Shown: positions 1 through 10,085, counted from the first letter of the stretch. The stretch: DNA of 64,000 bases from Bacteroides zhangwenhongii (GCF_009193325.2 NZ_CP059856.1:620001-684000); one strand, 5' to 3'. Notes: a model not told the origin generated them from the sequence alone. Numbers and translations: made by a program.

Positions 1-406
1 GCATATAATATTTAAAAGGTATACGCATGCACTTTGTTCTCTTCAGTTCCCGGCTGAACTTGGAGTTCGCAACAAAGTACACACGCGAAATAGATACCTT
101 TCCTGGTGTCACTTGTTCCGGAAGTTCACATCCCGAACTCGTTAATGCCGTCTGAAATGTCCCAAGCCCCTCAATCGTCACCGAATGTCCCGAAGACAGC
201 AAATCCTGAATACTTTCAACCAGTTCCGACAGTATTCCTTCTATCTGTCCACGATGGAAACCTGTCGACTTTGCCATACGCACTGCAAGTTCTTTATTTT
301 TCACTCCGCCTCTTCGTTGCATCTTACTAGACACACCATACCATAACTCTTTTCTCTCTCCGGACGATAAATCCGCTTTCTTTCTCACTACATAAGGGAT
401 AGACAT
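1..406 (-). CDS. HU-like DNA-binding protein, 3' end outside window
   Basis: Reading the minus strand from the ATG at 406-404 gives an open frame of at least 135 codons that runs off the left edge. It begins MSIPYVVRKKADLSSGE and continues through KNKELAVRMAKSTGFHRGQ and VTIEGLGTFQ. This is the pattern of the HU-like DNA-binding proteins common in Bacteroidetes: an N-terminal helical part, then the beta-arm core with a conserved G-x-F/L-G-x-F step. Such proteins bind DNA non-specifically and probably shape the nucleoid. The gene diverges from the regulator at 641. Its 5' leader, if transcription starts from the box at 562-555, contains the four 23-nt repeats. The C-terminus is not visible. 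Confidence 0.8.
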   Translation of the reverse strand, partial: MSIPYVVRKKADLSSGERKELWYGVSSKMQRRGGVKNKELAVRMAKSTGFHRGQIEGILSELVESIQDLLSSGHSVTIEGLGTFQTALTSSGCELPEQVTPGKVSISRVYFVANSKFSRELKRTKCMRIPFKYYM

Positions 407-453
407 AAGCTTATATTCCTTTCTTTATTTATTTAGCAATAACTGGTTGCACG

Positions 454-540
454 ACACCCGGATGTCATACATACCGAGACCCGGATGTCATGCACAACAA
501 CACCCGGATGTCGTACAGCACGAGATCCGGGTGTCATACA
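454..540. repeat. four tandem 23-nt repeats
   Basis: The core CCCGGATGTC occurs three times at an exact 23-nt period (ACCCGG at 456, 479 and 502). A fourth, changed unit (ATCCGGGTGTC) starts at 525. Each unit continues with CATACA or a close variant. The array lies between divergent promoters, in the probable leader of the HU-like gene. It could be a protein-binding array or a leader RNA element; the sequence does not decide. Confidence 0.75.
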
Positions 541-554
541 AGTTGTTCTTTCTA

Positions 555-562
555 CAAAAGTA
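555..562 (-). promoter_or_regulatory. -7 box for the HU-like gene
   Basis: The minus strand reads TACTTTTG, a match to the Bacteroidetes -7 consensus TAnnTTTG. Transcription would start near 548 and run through the 23-nt repeat array to the ATG at 406. No good -33 TTTG is seen. Confidence 0.4.
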
Positions 563-596
563 AGCCTTTATTATAGGAAAACAAAAGATATTCATT

Positions 597-604
597 TATA
601 TTTG
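597..604 (+). promoter_or_regulatory. -7 box for the AraC-type regulator
   Basis: TATATTTG matches TAnnTTTG and lies about 37 nt before the chosen start codon at 641. The spacing leaves a short leader. Confidence 0.5.
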
Positions 605-640
605 CACCATGCTTGCAATATAAGTAAGAAATATAAAGCT

Positions 641-1786
641 ATGATCAAAATACTTCTGCTAATAGACTATTCCAGTGAGTTCGACAGAAAGCTGCTACGA
701 GGTCTTGTACAATATTCCAAAGAGAACGGCCCTTGGCTATTTTATCGCCTCCCTTCTTATTACAGTGCCATGTATGGAGAACAAGGTATTTTGAAATGGG
801 CCAAAGAATGGAAAGCGGATGCTATCATCGGGCAATGGAACAATGATACGATTGATTTGCAGAAAGAACTGAACATACCTGTTGTATTGCAAAACTACCA
901 TCACCGAAGCGTTACTTACTCCAATCTGACAGGCGATTATAAAGGTACGGGCAGGATGGCCGCTCAATTCTTTGCCAAACGGATGTTTCGGAATTTCGCC
1001 TATTTCGGTATCAAAGGAGTGGTCTGGTCCGATGAACGCTGTCAAGGCTACCGCCAAGAAGTGAAACGTATCGGAGGCGACTTTTTCAGTTTTGAATCTG
1101 ATAAACAGGAAGATGAAATAAGGATGGAAGTCAGCCAATGGTTACAGGAACTCCCCAAACCTGTTGCCTTATTTTGCTGTGATGATGCACATGCCCTGTT
1201 CATTTCCGAAACTTGCCGAATGACAAACATACCGATTCCGGAAGAAATCGCTTTATTAGGCGTGGATAACGATGAACTGATGTGTAATATCTCCGACCCT
1301 CCCATTTCGTCTATAGAACTCGAAGTAGAAAGAGGTGGATATTCTATCGGCAGACTTATTCATCAACAAATAAAAAAAGAGCATGAGGGCACTTTCAATA
1401 TTGTCATTAACCCTATCCGCATCGAATTGCGACAATCTACGGAGAAGCACAATATCAAAGACCCTTATATCCTGGAGGTGGTGAAGTATATAGATAGTCA
1501 TTATAATTCCGACCTGACTATAGAAAACCTTCTTGCAAACATTCCGCTATCCCGCAGAAACTTCGAAGTAAAATTCAAGAATGCACTGAACACTTCCATC
1601 TATCAATATATACTGAATTGCCGGTGTAATCATCTTGCAGACTTACTACTCACAACCGACCGCCCATTAGCCGATTTAGCCATAGAAGCAGGTTTTAAGG
1701 ATTATAATAATATCTCACGCGTCTTTAAGAAATACAAAGGATGCTCACCTCTTGAATATCGCCAAAAGAAGAGTAGCCTACTATAA
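641..1786 (+). CDS. Hybrid sugar-sensing AraC-family transcription activator (XylR-like)
   Basis: The 381-aa protein has a LacI/periplasmic-binding-type sensor (about residues 1-270, including the LFCCDDAHAL segment and EEIALLGVDNDELMCN, typical of this fold). A C-terminal AraC helix-turn-helix pair follows (about 278-381, ending in FKDYNNISRVFKKYKGCSPLEYR). This is the architecture of XylR-type regulators that bind a sugar and activate catabolic genes. The frame is open back to 485, but that part would read through the repeat array; the ATG at 641, just after a -7 box, is the better start. It stands immediately upstream of the susC operon, and a tandem-repeat site at 1791 recurs before the permease, so it is the likely activator of both. 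The ligand is unknown, perhaps mannose or a mannobiose-like product. Confidence 0.85.
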   Translation: MIKILLLIDYSSEFDRKLLRGLVQYSKENGPWLFYRLPSYYSAMYGEQGILKWAKEWKADAIIGQWNNDTIDLQKELNIPVVLQNYHHRSVTYSNLTGDYKGTGRMAAQFFAKRMFRNFAYFGIKGVVWSDERCQGYRQEVKRIGGDFFSFESDKQEDEIRMEVSQWLQELPKPVALFCCDDAHALFISETCRMTNIPIPEEIALLGVDNDELMCNISDPPISSIELEVERGGYSIGRLIHQQIKKEHEGTFNIVINPIRIELRQSTEKHNIKDPYILEVVKYIDSHYNSDLTIENLLANIPLSRRNFEVKFKNALNTSIYQYILNCRCNHLADLLLTTDRPLADLAIEAGFKDYNNISRVFKKYKGCSPLEYRQKKSSLL

Positions 1787-1790
1787 ATTT

Positions 1791-1820
1791 CGTTTTTTGA
1801 AGATTGATTTTCGTTTTTCC
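1791..1820 (+). promoter_or_regulatory. candidate operator of the AraC-type regulator, copy 1
   Basis: CGTTTTTTGAA at 1791 is followed 21 bp later (1812) by a second CGTTTTT. This tandem direct repeat two helical turns apart is typical of AraC-family dimers. A near-identical block occurs at 13238, and in both places the first repeat begins 55 bp upstream of the -7 box. Confidence 0.6.
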
Positions 1821-1845
1821 CCCTAAGTCTCTTATTAAAAGAACA

Positions 1846-1853
1846 TACCTTTG
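1846..1853 (+). promoter_or_regulatory. -7 box of the susC operon
   Basis: TACCTTTG fits TAnnTTTG, with about 84 nt to the susC start. No recognisable -33 element is present, as expected for an activator-dependent promoter. Confidence 0.6.
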
Positions 1854-1936
1854 TTTTCGTTAATTAGCGAAAGAAGAATCACTGTGAGGAAAAATCTTTT
1901 AAATCAAAAATCTAATATTTAAAAATTTATCATGCA

Positions 1937-4900
1937 ATGAAGAAAATCAGATGGAACCCAAGGTTGCTAACCTTATTAGTTATTACATTCTTCTTGTGTA
2001 TTACTAACAGTTATGCGCAAAATGTAATAAAAGGTTTTGTGAAAGATGGTAATGATGAACCATTACCTGGCGTATCTGTATCTATCAAAGGGACAACTAA
2101 TGTTGGTACAATTACCGATATTGATGGTAAATACACAATCAATGCCAATCATAACCAAACACTCATTTTTTCCTATATCGGAATGCTGACCCAAGAGATT
2201 AAAATTGGTAACAAACGAGAAATCAATATCACCATGAAAGATGATATTGCATCCCTTGAAGAAGTGGTGGTGGTAGGTTATGGAACACAACGACGAGCCG
2301 ACCTCACCAGTGCTGTCTCCAGTGTTTCAAGCAAAGAAATACTTAAAGCACCAACGATGAGCGTCAGCAACATGGTAGGCTCACGTGTGTCCGGTATTGC
2401 AGCAGTGCAAGCAAGCGGACAACCTGGTTCAGACCAAGCGGCACTTACTGTACGCGGGCAAAGCGGAATTGTATATGTAATTGACGGCATCAGAAGAACT
2501 GCTGAAGATTTCAATGGTATTGACCCGAATGAAATAGAATCCATCTCTGTTTTAAAAGACGCTTCTTCTGTGGCAGTTTATGGTTTAGATGCCAATGGCG
2601 CTTTTATTGTCACAACCAAAAAGGGAAAATCTGAAAAAGTTTCTATTACCTATACCGGAACTATCGGTTTCAGCCAAAATGCAGAACAGCAGAGATGGCT
2701 GGATGGTCCCGAGTATGCTTATTGGTATAACAAAGCACGTGTTATGCAAGGAGACAGTGAGATATTCACTACCGAAATGGTTCGCAAAATGAGAGAGGGT
2801 GTTGATGGATGGGGAAACACAAATTGGTATGACAAAGTGTGTGGTACAGGTACCCGGCAACATCACAACCTATCAGCTTCTGGCGGTAATGATAAAATAC
2901 ATTTTTTTACTTCAATCGGATATTTAGAAGAAAAAGGAAATATCGACAAATATAATTATAAAAGATATAACCTTCGGTCTAACATTGATGCAAAGATTAC
3001 AAAAGGGCTAAGCCTATCCTTAGGAATATCCGGTCGCATAGAAGATAAAGACGAGCCCCGTTTCTCTGCAGACCCAGACGCCTATATGAATGTACCGCTT
3101 CAGTCAATCTGGGCAGTGCCCTATATGCCTGAAACATATACTTTTGAAGGAAAAGAATATAATGTAGCTAGTTTAGCGGCAGGTTCTGCTGTTTCTCCAT
3201 TAGGCTCTATCTACGATTCCGGATATAATAGGAAAAACTATTCGTACATACAATCCAATTTCAGCTTAACATACGACGCTCCCTGGTTAAAAGGATTAAG
3301 TATTAAATTTCAAGGTGCATATGATATGATGCATATGATGAGTAAAATGTTAAGTAAGCCTTATGAAGTGATGCTTATGAATATGCCTGATGCAACCACC
3401 ACCAACCTTACCTACAAAAAGAGCTATGGCGTACTAAAAAATACGGCAAGTTTGGCAGAAGCCGCATCCAAAAGATATGATATCACAACTCAAACAAGCG
3501 TAAATTATAACAACCAGTTCGGAAAACACACAGTAGGTATCATGCTACTTGCCGAGACCCGAGAACGAAAGACGAACTCAATTAATGCCACTGGATACGG
3601 ATTAGATTATTTACAGTTGGATGAATTGGGGAAAATCACTAATTTGACAGGTGACGGTGAAAATAAAGCCCCAACCATAGATGGAGCAAGCGGACAGTCC
3701 CGTGTTGCAGGTTTTGTCGGACGCATCAATTATAATTACGCTGACAAATATTATTTGGAAACTTCATTACGATATGACGGTAGTTATCTGTTTGGAGGAA
3801 TGAATAAACGCTGGGTAACTCTGCCAGGTGCCTCATTGGCTTGGAGAGTAAGTAATGAAAATTGGTTCCATATTCCTTGGATTACCAATTTAAAATTAAG
3901 AGCAGGTATCGGCAAAACAGCAACTAGTGGTATCAGTGCATTTCAATGGAGAAACACAATGGCTGTTAATGCAAATTCTGTTGTCATTGGTGGAGCTAGT
4001 CAGTCGTCCATCTATCCATCCGTATTGGGCAATCCCAATTTGACTTGGGCACAATGTTTAAATTATAATATTGGACTGGATGCTACTTTATGGAATGGGC
4101 TGTTAGGCTTGGAAATAGACGTATTCTACAAATATGAATATGACAAATTATCAAAAACCACCGGTTCTTATCCTCTCTCTATGGGTAAATATTATTTTTC
4201 TACAGGAAATGTGGACAAGGCAGACTATAAAGGATTTGATCTAACATTGACACATTATAACAAAATAGATTCATTTAATTATGGAGCAAAGCTTATCTGG
4301 TCTTATGCGTATGGCAGATGGCTTAAATATGCAGGTGATGCAGACAATGCCCCAGAATATAAAAGACTAACCGGAAAACAAATCGGGACTAAACTCGGGT
4401 GTATATCTGAAGGGCTCTTTCAAAGCGAAAGAGAAATCGAAGATTCTCCTACTTTTCCAGACCGCAAAGCACTTCCCGGCTATATCAAATACAAAGACTT
4501 AAATGGAGACGGTATCATTACTCTTGAACAGGACCAAGGATATTTTGGAAAAAGTTCTAGACCGACACATACCGGTTCACTTAATTTATTCGGCAATTGG
4601 AAAGGATTCGATTTTGACTTATTGTTTTCATGGGGACTTGGTAGTAGTGTCGCCTTGACAGGAGTGTATACAGCCGAAGGATCCAAATGGGTACAAGGTG
4701 CCACTTCTTTCAGCCGTCCATTCTATCAAGGAGGAAATTCACCTCTTTTTTTGGTGGCAAATGCATGGACACCGGAAAACCCGAATGCCGATTTTCCACG
4801 CCTAGAAGTTACTCCTAGCAGTACCAACAATAGTATATCTTCAACTTTTTGGTATCGCAACGGTAATTATGTACGATTAAAAACAGCACAAATAGGTTAT

Positions 4901-5086
4901 AACTTCCCTAAAAAATGGTTAACCCCTGCCGGAATAGAGGCACTCCGGATCTATATAGAAGGATATAACTTATTCACTTGGAGTGCGGTATCCAAGTACA
5001 ATATTGACCCGGAATCTCCTGCAGTCAACAATGGATATTATCCGCAACAAAGAACTTACACATTGGGATTAAAAGTAACTTTCTAA
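1937..5086 (+). CDS. susC: SusC-like TonB-dependent outer-membrane glycan transporter
   Basis: The 1049-aa protein begins with a signal peptide (cut near SYAQ). A carboxypeptidase-regulatory-like domain follows at about 30-105 (GFVKDGNDEPLPGVSVSIKG). The TonB-box and plug region starts around EEVVVVGYGTQRRADLTSAV, and the rest is a long beta-barrel ending in an aromatic residue (TLGLKVTF). Together with the SusD-like lipoprotein it would form the lid-and-barrel complex that takes oligosaccharides across the outer membrane using TonB energy. It is the first gene of an operon with spacings of about 10-30 nt. The length is normal and no defects are visible. Confidence 0.95.
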   Translation: MKKIRWNPRLLTLLVITFFLCITNSYAQNVIKGFVKDGNDEPLPGVSVSIKGTTNVGTITDIDGKYTINANHNQTLIFSYIGMLTQEIKIGNKREINITMKDDIASLEEVVVVGYGTQRRADLTSAVSSVSSKEILKAPTMSVSNMVGSRVSGIAAVQASGQPGSDQAALTVRGQSGIVYVIDGIRRTAEDFNGIDPNEIESISVLKDASSVAVYGLDANGAFIVTTKKGKSEKVSITYTGTIGFSQNAEQQRWLDGPEYAYWYNKARVMQGDSEIFTTEMVRKMREGVDGWGNTNWYDKVCGTGTRQHHNLSASGGNDKIHFFTSIGYLEEKGNIDKYNYKRYNLRSNIDAKITKGLSLSLGISGRIEDKDEPRFSADPDAYMNVPLQSIWAVPYMPETYTFEGKEYNVASLAAGSAVSPLGSIYDSGYNRKNYSYIQSNFSLTYDAPWLKGLSIKFQGAYDMMHMMSKMLSKPYEVMLMNMPDATTTNLTYKKSYGVLKNTASLAEAASKRYDITTQTSVNYNNQFGKHTVGIMLLAETRERKTNSINATGYGLDYLQLDELGKITNLTGDGENKAPTIDGASGQSRVAGFVGRINYNYADKYYLETSLRYDGSYLFGGMNKRWVTLPGASLAWRVSNENWFHIPWITNLKLRAGIGKTATSGISAFQWRNTMAVNANSVVIGGASQSSIYPSVLGNPNLTWAQCLNYNIGLDATLWNGLLGLEIDVFYKYEYDKLSKTTGSYPLSMGKYYFSTGNVDKADYKGFDLTLTHYNKIDSFNYGAKLIWSYAYGRWLKYAGDADNAPEYKRLTGKQIGTKLGCISEGLFQSEREIEDSPTFPDRKALPGYIKYKDLNGDGIITLEQDQGYFGKSSRPTHTGSLNLFGNWKGFDFDLLFSWGLGSSVALTGVYTAEGSKWVQGATSFSRPFYQGGNSPLFLVANAWTPENPNADFPRLEVTPSSTNNSISSTFWYRNGNYVRLKTAQIGYNFPKKWLTPAGIEALRIYIEGYNLFTWSAVSKYNIDPESPAVNNGYYPQQRTYTLGLKVTF

Positions 5087-5096
5087 AAACACTCAT

Positions 5097-6740
5097 ATGA
5101 AAAGATTATCAACATATACATGCTTAATGCTAATGTTAGCTTTTACTCTATGTTCCTGTAATGATTGGCTTGACGGAGTAAAACAGACATCAACAGTCAG
5201 TGACGAAATCGTCTGGCAAGACGAAGCATCAGTTGACAAATACATAAATAGTTTCTATCCATACCTACACCAATATGGACAATTTGGTGACGTGCAGTTT
5301 GCCGGAAGTTTGACTGAGAGTCTGACTGAAACACTAAAATACGGTTCCTATGCCATAGGCGCCAGAGCTGGGATTCCGAATAATTATGCATTGGATCCCA
5401 ATATGATTTCTCCGGAAAGCTGTTCATATAGCATATGGGCTGGTGTTTCCGGATCTGCTTACGAGCATATACGCCTAGTAAATCAATTTCTAACCTTACA
5501 AAAAGAGTATTCTACTTTCTCTAATGACCAAAATAACATTTGGGAGGCACAAGCCCGTTTTTTCCGAGCATTTATATATTTTCAGTTAGCAAAACGTCAT
5601 GGAGGGGTAATACTATACGATGCATTACCGACGGTTGGCGGCAAAGCCCGCAGTAGTGCCGAAGAGACTTGGCAATTTATAGCTGATGACCTAGATTTCG
5701 CAGCTAAATATCTTCCCAAAGAATGGAACAGCAATCATCAAGGTCGTATAACAAAAGGAGCTGCTTATGCTTTTAAATCAAGAGCAATGTTGTATGCCAA
5801 ACGCTGGCAAGATGCTTACGACGCAGCGAATGAGGTTATCAAGTTAAATAAATACGATTTAATGGATGACTACAAAGATGCTTGGAAAGGAAACAATAAA
5901 GAAGCAATCCTAGAGTTTGACTATGACAAGCAAAACGGTCCTAATCATACCTTTGACCAATTTTATGTACCGGCATGTGATGGCTATGAGAAAGCTTCAC
6001 CAGGAACTCCAACCCAGGAAATGGTGGAAGCGTATGAAACTAAAGACGGTAAAAAAGTAGATTGGTCGAAATGGCACGGTTCTACAACAGAAACTCCTCC
6101 CTATGACAAACTAGAACCACGCTTTCATGCAACTATTATTTATCGCGGTTCTGTATGGAAAGGCAAGACGATGGATTGCAGCATTGACGGAACTAACGGA
6201 GTTTTCATTCCATATAGGGAACAAGTGTACACTTATGGAAAAACGACAACCGGATATTTTTTAAGAAAACTTATGGATGAGAAATTAACAGATATTGAAA
6301 ACACCAAAAGTTCTCAATCCTGGGTGGAAATCCGATATGCCGAAGTTTTATTAAACAAAGCAGAAGCAGCCTATCGATTAAATAAAATTGGAGAGGCACA
6401 ATCTGCCATGAATGATGTACGAAAACGTAAAAATGTTAATCTGCCAAAGAAATTATCAACAGGAGAAGAATGGTTTAAAGACTATAGAAATGAGCGCAAA
6501 ATAGAACTTGCCTATGAAGGACATCTATTTTGGGATATGCGTCGTTGGGAACTTGCTCATATAGAGTATAATAATTATCGCGTACATGGATTGAAAATTA
6601 CCGGAAGTTCTAATACCTATGAATATGTAGATTGCGATGGAGAAGACCGGAAATTTATAAAAAAACAATATGTATTGCCAGTCCCGGCAGCAGAATTAAA
6701 AGACAACCCTCTGATTCAACAATATGATGAATGGAAATAA
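5097..6740 (+). CDS. susD: SusD-like glycan-binding lipoprotein
   Basis: The 547-aa protein has a lipoprotein signal (LCSC, Cys21). The SusD/RagB signatures are clear: DEASVDKYINSFYPYL near the N-terminus, WEAQARFFRAFIYFQLAKRHGG with its TPR-like helices, and near the C-terminus EIRYAEVLLNKAEAAYR, YRNERKIELAYEGHLFWDMRRW and a final block ending in QYVLPVPAAEL. It lies 10 nt after susC and would cap the transporter at the cell surface, selecting the glycan. Confidence 0.95.
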   Translation: MKRLSTYTCLMLMLAFTLCSCNDWLDGVKQTSTVSDEIVWQDEASVDKYINSFYPYLHQYGQFGDVQFAGSLTESLTETLKYGSYAIGARAGIPNNYALDPNMISPESCSYSIWAGVSGSAYEHIRLVNQFLTLQKEYSTFSNDQNNIWEAQARFFRAFIYFQLAKRHGGVILYDALPTVGGKARSSAEETWQFIADDLDFAAKYLPKEWNSNHQGRITKGAAYAFKSRAMLYAKRWQDAYDAANEVIKLNKYDLMDDYKDAWKGNNKEAILEFDYDKQNGPNHTFDQFYVPACDGYEKASPGTPTQEMVEAYETKDGKKVDWSKWHGSTTETPPYDKLEPRFHATIIYRGSVWKGKTMDCSIDGTNGVFIPYREQVYTYGKTTTGYFLRKLMDEKLTDIENTKSSQSWVEIRYAEVLLNKAEAAYRLNKIGEAQSAMNDVRKRKNVNLPKKLSTGEEWFKDYRNERKIELAYEGHLFWDMRRWELAHIEYNNYRVHGLKITGSSNTYEYVDCDGEDRKFIKKQYVLPVPAAELKDNPLIQQYDEWK

Positions 6741-6756
6741 CCCCAATAGTATAATT

Positions 6757-8466
6757 ATGAGAAACAATATAGTATTAGTTATCGTTCTAATCGTTTTCTT
6801 CGCAGGAATCAGTGCCTGCCATAGCCCCGAAGAAGCGAGCAATACAGAAAAACGTTATGGAATAAATAGTATCACCGCTTCTTTCCCCTATGAGTATAGT
6901 ACGGAAAATAATTTTCCCGGTGAGATTGACTACGCCAATCAAATTATAACTATTGTCTTTCCGTATAATTATCCAAAATTATCTGATAATATATTACCAT
7001 ACGAATGTCTAAAGAAAGTCAAATTAAGTGCGAAAGTAGATAATAATATCATCATATCCCCGTCAATGGGATATTTCGACTTGACAAAAGATTGTTATAT
7101 TACAGTAAAAGATCAAACTGCAAATACCAGCCAAAAATATAAAATCATAGCCGAAATCCGGAAAAATGACGCATGTACCATAGACCGCTTTAGTATTCCG
7201 TCAAAAGGGCTTACGGGGGTAATTGATGAAAAGAACCATATCATTTCTATTATTTCCATAGCAGACATTGGAGAACAGGTGGCCGAGATAACATTAGCAC
7301 ATGGAGCAACTTGTACTCCCAATCTTCAAAATATGTCTTTAAATTATGATCAAGAACAAATTGTAAAAGTAGTGGCTCAAAACGGAAAAGACTTCCTGAC
7401 CTATACAATTAAGAAAAATGTTCCTGATAAGATTGCAGCCGGCATTCGTGCCAACAGTGGTAAGTTATTATGGGCAAAGAAATTATCTGAAATTGGAATT
7501 ACAAGTAAAAACAAAGTAACCAGTTTGGGCATTCTTGACGATTACGTCATCATCAATGAAAGAGGTAATGGAGAAGCCATCTACCTAAATAATCAATCCG
7601 GAGAAGTTGTCGGTAAAATGGATATAAGTACCACCGTTACAGGAGATTTCGGAAATTATTACATGACATCAGACAATGCAAATAATATACTTATCTGTAA
7701 TTATACTCCTAATGGTACAACTATGTTTACTGTATGGAAAACCAACGGTATAAATGGACAATTCCAAAAATATATCGATTATAAAGCTGTCACAGCAGGA
7801 ACTGAAAGATTCGGATGGTCCATCTCAATCCAAGGCAACTTGGATAAAGACGCACTCATTACAACCCCCGTATTCTACAAAGATGGCAAAATTCAATTCG
7901 CACGTTGGCAGGTAGTAAACGGTGTACTGCAATCTCAAATTCCGACATTTATTGAAATGAAATCTCTTGTTTACAATACCTGGTTCAAACAAGCAGATAT
8001 TATCTACACCGATCCAAGCAATACTGAAAGCGATTACTTCTTAGCTAGCTATGCCAAATACGATGTAGACCAAAAACGTTATTTTCTCTGGTTCAATGGC
8101 GCTGACAATACTATAAAAGCCAAAAAAGAAGTGCCGTCTTCAATCAATGGACCTGTCACTGCTGTAGATTACATTGAATTTAACAATACTCCATACGTTG
8201 CCCACACAATAGTCAATGGCTTCTCATGGGCTGTAACAGGAAGTGACATCGCCTATATGTATGATTTAAGCACTCAGTCTCTAACCACTCCCATCGAAAT
8301 CTGCGAAACAAAAATATACGGTGGAATAGCAAATGACGGTCAGAATACAGAAGGAGCCAGTGATGTGGTTCTCAGAGCTTCCAAAGACGGTTATTACCTA
8401 TATGTCTACTTTATGTTTGCTAACGGATATGTTGCTTGCAAACAATATGATTGCATTGATCAGTAA
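6757..8466 (+). CDS. DUF5018-like surface lipoprotein of the PUL
   Basis: The ATG at 6757 gives a 569-aa protein with a lipoprotein signal (GISAC, Cys21); upstream in-frame ATGs at 6724 and 6727 lie inside the end of susD. About residues 25-225 hold two Ig-like segments (YGINSITASFPYEYS and KNDACTIDRFSI). The rest is rich in short beta strands with repeated asparagine-rich turns, consistent with a propeller-like fold. Position after susD fits a surface glycan-binding protein, the role of SusE/F-like proteins. The DUF5018 assignment is from the general pattern and needs a profile search. No catalytic motif is visible. Confidence 0.7.
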   Translation: MRNNIVLVIVLIVFFAGISACHSPEEASNTEKRYGINSITASFPYEYSTENNFPGEIDYANQIITIVFPYNYPKLSDNILPYECLKKVKLSAKVDNNIIISPSMGYFDLTKDCYITVKDQTANTSQKYKIIAEIRKNDACTIDRFSIPSKGLTGVIDEKNHIISIISIADIGEQVAEITLAHGATCTPNLQNMSLNYDQEQIVKVVAQNGKDFLTYTIKKNVPDKIAAGIRANSGKLLWAKKLSEIGITSKNKVTSLGILDDYVIINERGNGEAIYLNNQSGEVVGKMDISTTVTGDFGNYYMTSDNANNILICNYTPNGTTMFTVWKTNGINGQFQKYIDYKAVTAGTERFGWSISIQGNLDKDALITTPVFYKDGKIQFARWQVVNGVLQSQIPTFIEMKSLVYNTWFKQADIIYTDPSNTESDYFLASYAKYDVDQKRYFLWFNGADNTIKAKKEVPSSINGPVTAVDYIEFNNTPYVAHTIVNGFSWAVTGSDIAYMYDLSTQSLTTPIEICETKIYGGIANDGQNTEGASDVVLRASKDGYYLYVYFMFANGYVACKQYDCIDQ

Positions 8467-8490
8467 TTATTAATCAGAAAAACAAGAAAT

Positions 8491-10053
8491 ATGAGACTCA
8501 AAAATATAATTTTCACAGCTTTTATTCTCTCGTTAGCTTCCTGCAACGCTGAAGATTACAAATCAGGAGAAGTAACCTTTAATCCTGACCAACCGGATGA
8601 ACCCATTGTACAAACTAAAGTAAACTTTGCTGCCGGCAAATTTTACAAAGTGAATGCGACGGCACACAAAAACTTTCAAGACCAATACCCGATTACTCCT
8701 TGGAGTACTGGAAGTAAACTGACCGATGAGGAAATTGGCGGTACTAGTCCTAAAGATTACATTGTTAGCTGGGAAAATCAAACAGTAGAGGTAGTGATAG
8801 ACCTTGGTTCTTTAAGAACAATCGAAGAGGTTGCCATACATGCCGTTGCAGATCAGCTTTACAGTATGAAACTACCCTCACAAGCCACCTTAGCTTACAG
8901 CAGAGATAATCAATCATGGACAAAGAATCCTAATAGTACAACCTTCACTTCTGTTGAACCCACAGAACATATTTGGAGTTCTATTCCTGTAAACAAAGCA
9001 GAATGTAGATATGTAAAAGTAGTTCTTGTCCCTCCTGCTGGAGAAAGAGTGGCAATAGCTATTGATGAAATCAAAGTCATGGGAGAATATAAAACAGATC
9101 CTAAATACGTTCCCAAAAACGGTTGTTACCATGGTGCTTTCTGCCCATTATACGCTTATGATCCTGAAGACAGGGAAGGAATTACTGATGCATGTGCGGT
9201 AACCTTATTCGAAAAAATGGTCGGGAAGCAGCTATCCATTATGTTATGGTATCAAAATATGGAGCAAGGACGAAATTTTGCAGAAATGCAAGATGCAAGA
9301 GAAAAATACTGGAGTAAAAACTTCAATGGTACATCACGTATCTTCCTTTATGGATGGACTCCCCCCACCAAGTCAGCTCCTATTGCCCAAGGCAGTCTGG
9401 ACGATTTTTTTAAAGCTTACTTCACTGAAGTCACAGCACAGTCTGTGAAGGACATGGGCCCTGTATGGTTTCGTCCTATGAATGAAATGAACGGTGGATG
9501 GATATCTTATTTCAGAGATGCCAAAAACTATGTACGTGCTTGGAGGCGTATGTACAACATTGCTGAACAACTCGGTTTAACTGCATATAATGTATTTGTC
9601 TGGTCCCCAAACAGTGTCAGTATGCCCAATACTGCAGATAACCAAATGAAAGACTACTATCCGGGTGACATTTATGTAGACTGGTTGGGAGTCAGTTGCT
9701 ATCCTCCATCATTAAGCGAAACCTTCCCAGAAGAAAAACGTTATCCATTAACTTTAATGAAGGATATACATACTATTTCTCCGGATAAGCCAATCATGAT
9801 TAGCGAAGGAGGTTATTCCGGCGGTTGTGACCGCAAGCGATGGATACGGGAATGGTTTGAGATAAAAACCGCATATCCGAGAGTAAAGGCTGTTATTTGG
9901 GAAAATCATGAAAATACAAATACTGAAAATTCAGACCGACGACTCCAAAGTGATCCCGAAGCACTAGAATTATATAAGCAATTAGTACAGGACCCATATT
10001 GGTTAGATGCTATCCCAACAGAAGTATATCAAGAATTTGAAAGCAGAAAATAA
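8491..10053 (+). CDS. GH26 glycoside hydrolase lipoprotein with N-terminal carbohydrate-binding-like domain
   Basis: The 520-aa protein has a lipobox (LASC, Cys18). A discoidin-like (F5/8 type C, CBM32-like) module at about 45-205 contains QTVEVVIDLGSLRTIEEVAIH and ends in IDEIKVMGEY. A GH26 TIM barrel follows from about 215. WFRPMNEMNGGW carries the general acid/base Glu332 and IMISEGGY carries the nucleophile Glu439, both at the usual ends of strands 4 and 7. GH26 enzymes are mostly endo-beta-1,4-mannanases, so cell-surface mannan cleavage is the likely role; some GH26 members act on other beta-glycans or as mannobiosidases. Confidence 0.85.
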   Translation: MRLKNIIFTAFILSLASCNAEDYKSGEVTFNPDQPDEPIVQTKVNFAAGKFYKVNATAHKNFQDQYPITPWSTGSKLTDEEIGGTSPKDYIVSWENQTVEVVIDLGSLRTIEEVAIHAVADQLYSMKLPSQATLAYSRDNQSWTKNPNSTTFTSVEPTEHIWSSIPVNKAECRYVKVVLVPPAGERVAIAIDEIKVMGEYKTDPKYVPKNGCYHGAFCPLYAYDPEDREGITDACAVTLFEKMVGKQLSIMLWYQNMEQGRNFAEMQDAREKYWSKNFNGTSRIFLYGWTPPTKSAPIAQGSLDDFFKAYFTEVTAQSVKDMGPVWFRPMNEMNGGWISYFRDAKNYVRAWRRMYNIAEQLGLTAYNVFVWSPNSVSMPNTADNQMKDYYPGDIYVDWLGVSCYPPSLSETFPEEKRYPLTLMKDIHTISPDKPIMISEGGYSGGCDRKRWIREWFEIKTAYPRVKAVIWENHENTNTENSDRRLQSDPEALELYKQLVQDPYWLDAIPTEVYQEFESRK

Positions 10054-10085
10054 AGTAGAAATCACTAAAGTATAAATCTGACAAA

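Noticed and set aside
106..330. Plus-strand frame of 74 codons
   Set aside because: It is the complement of the HU-like gene, whose frame is clearly protein-like on the minus strand.
485..640. N-terminal extension of the AraC-type regulator
   Set aside because: It reads through the repeat array and lies upstream of the -7 box; the ATG at 641 gives the normal sensor N-terminus.
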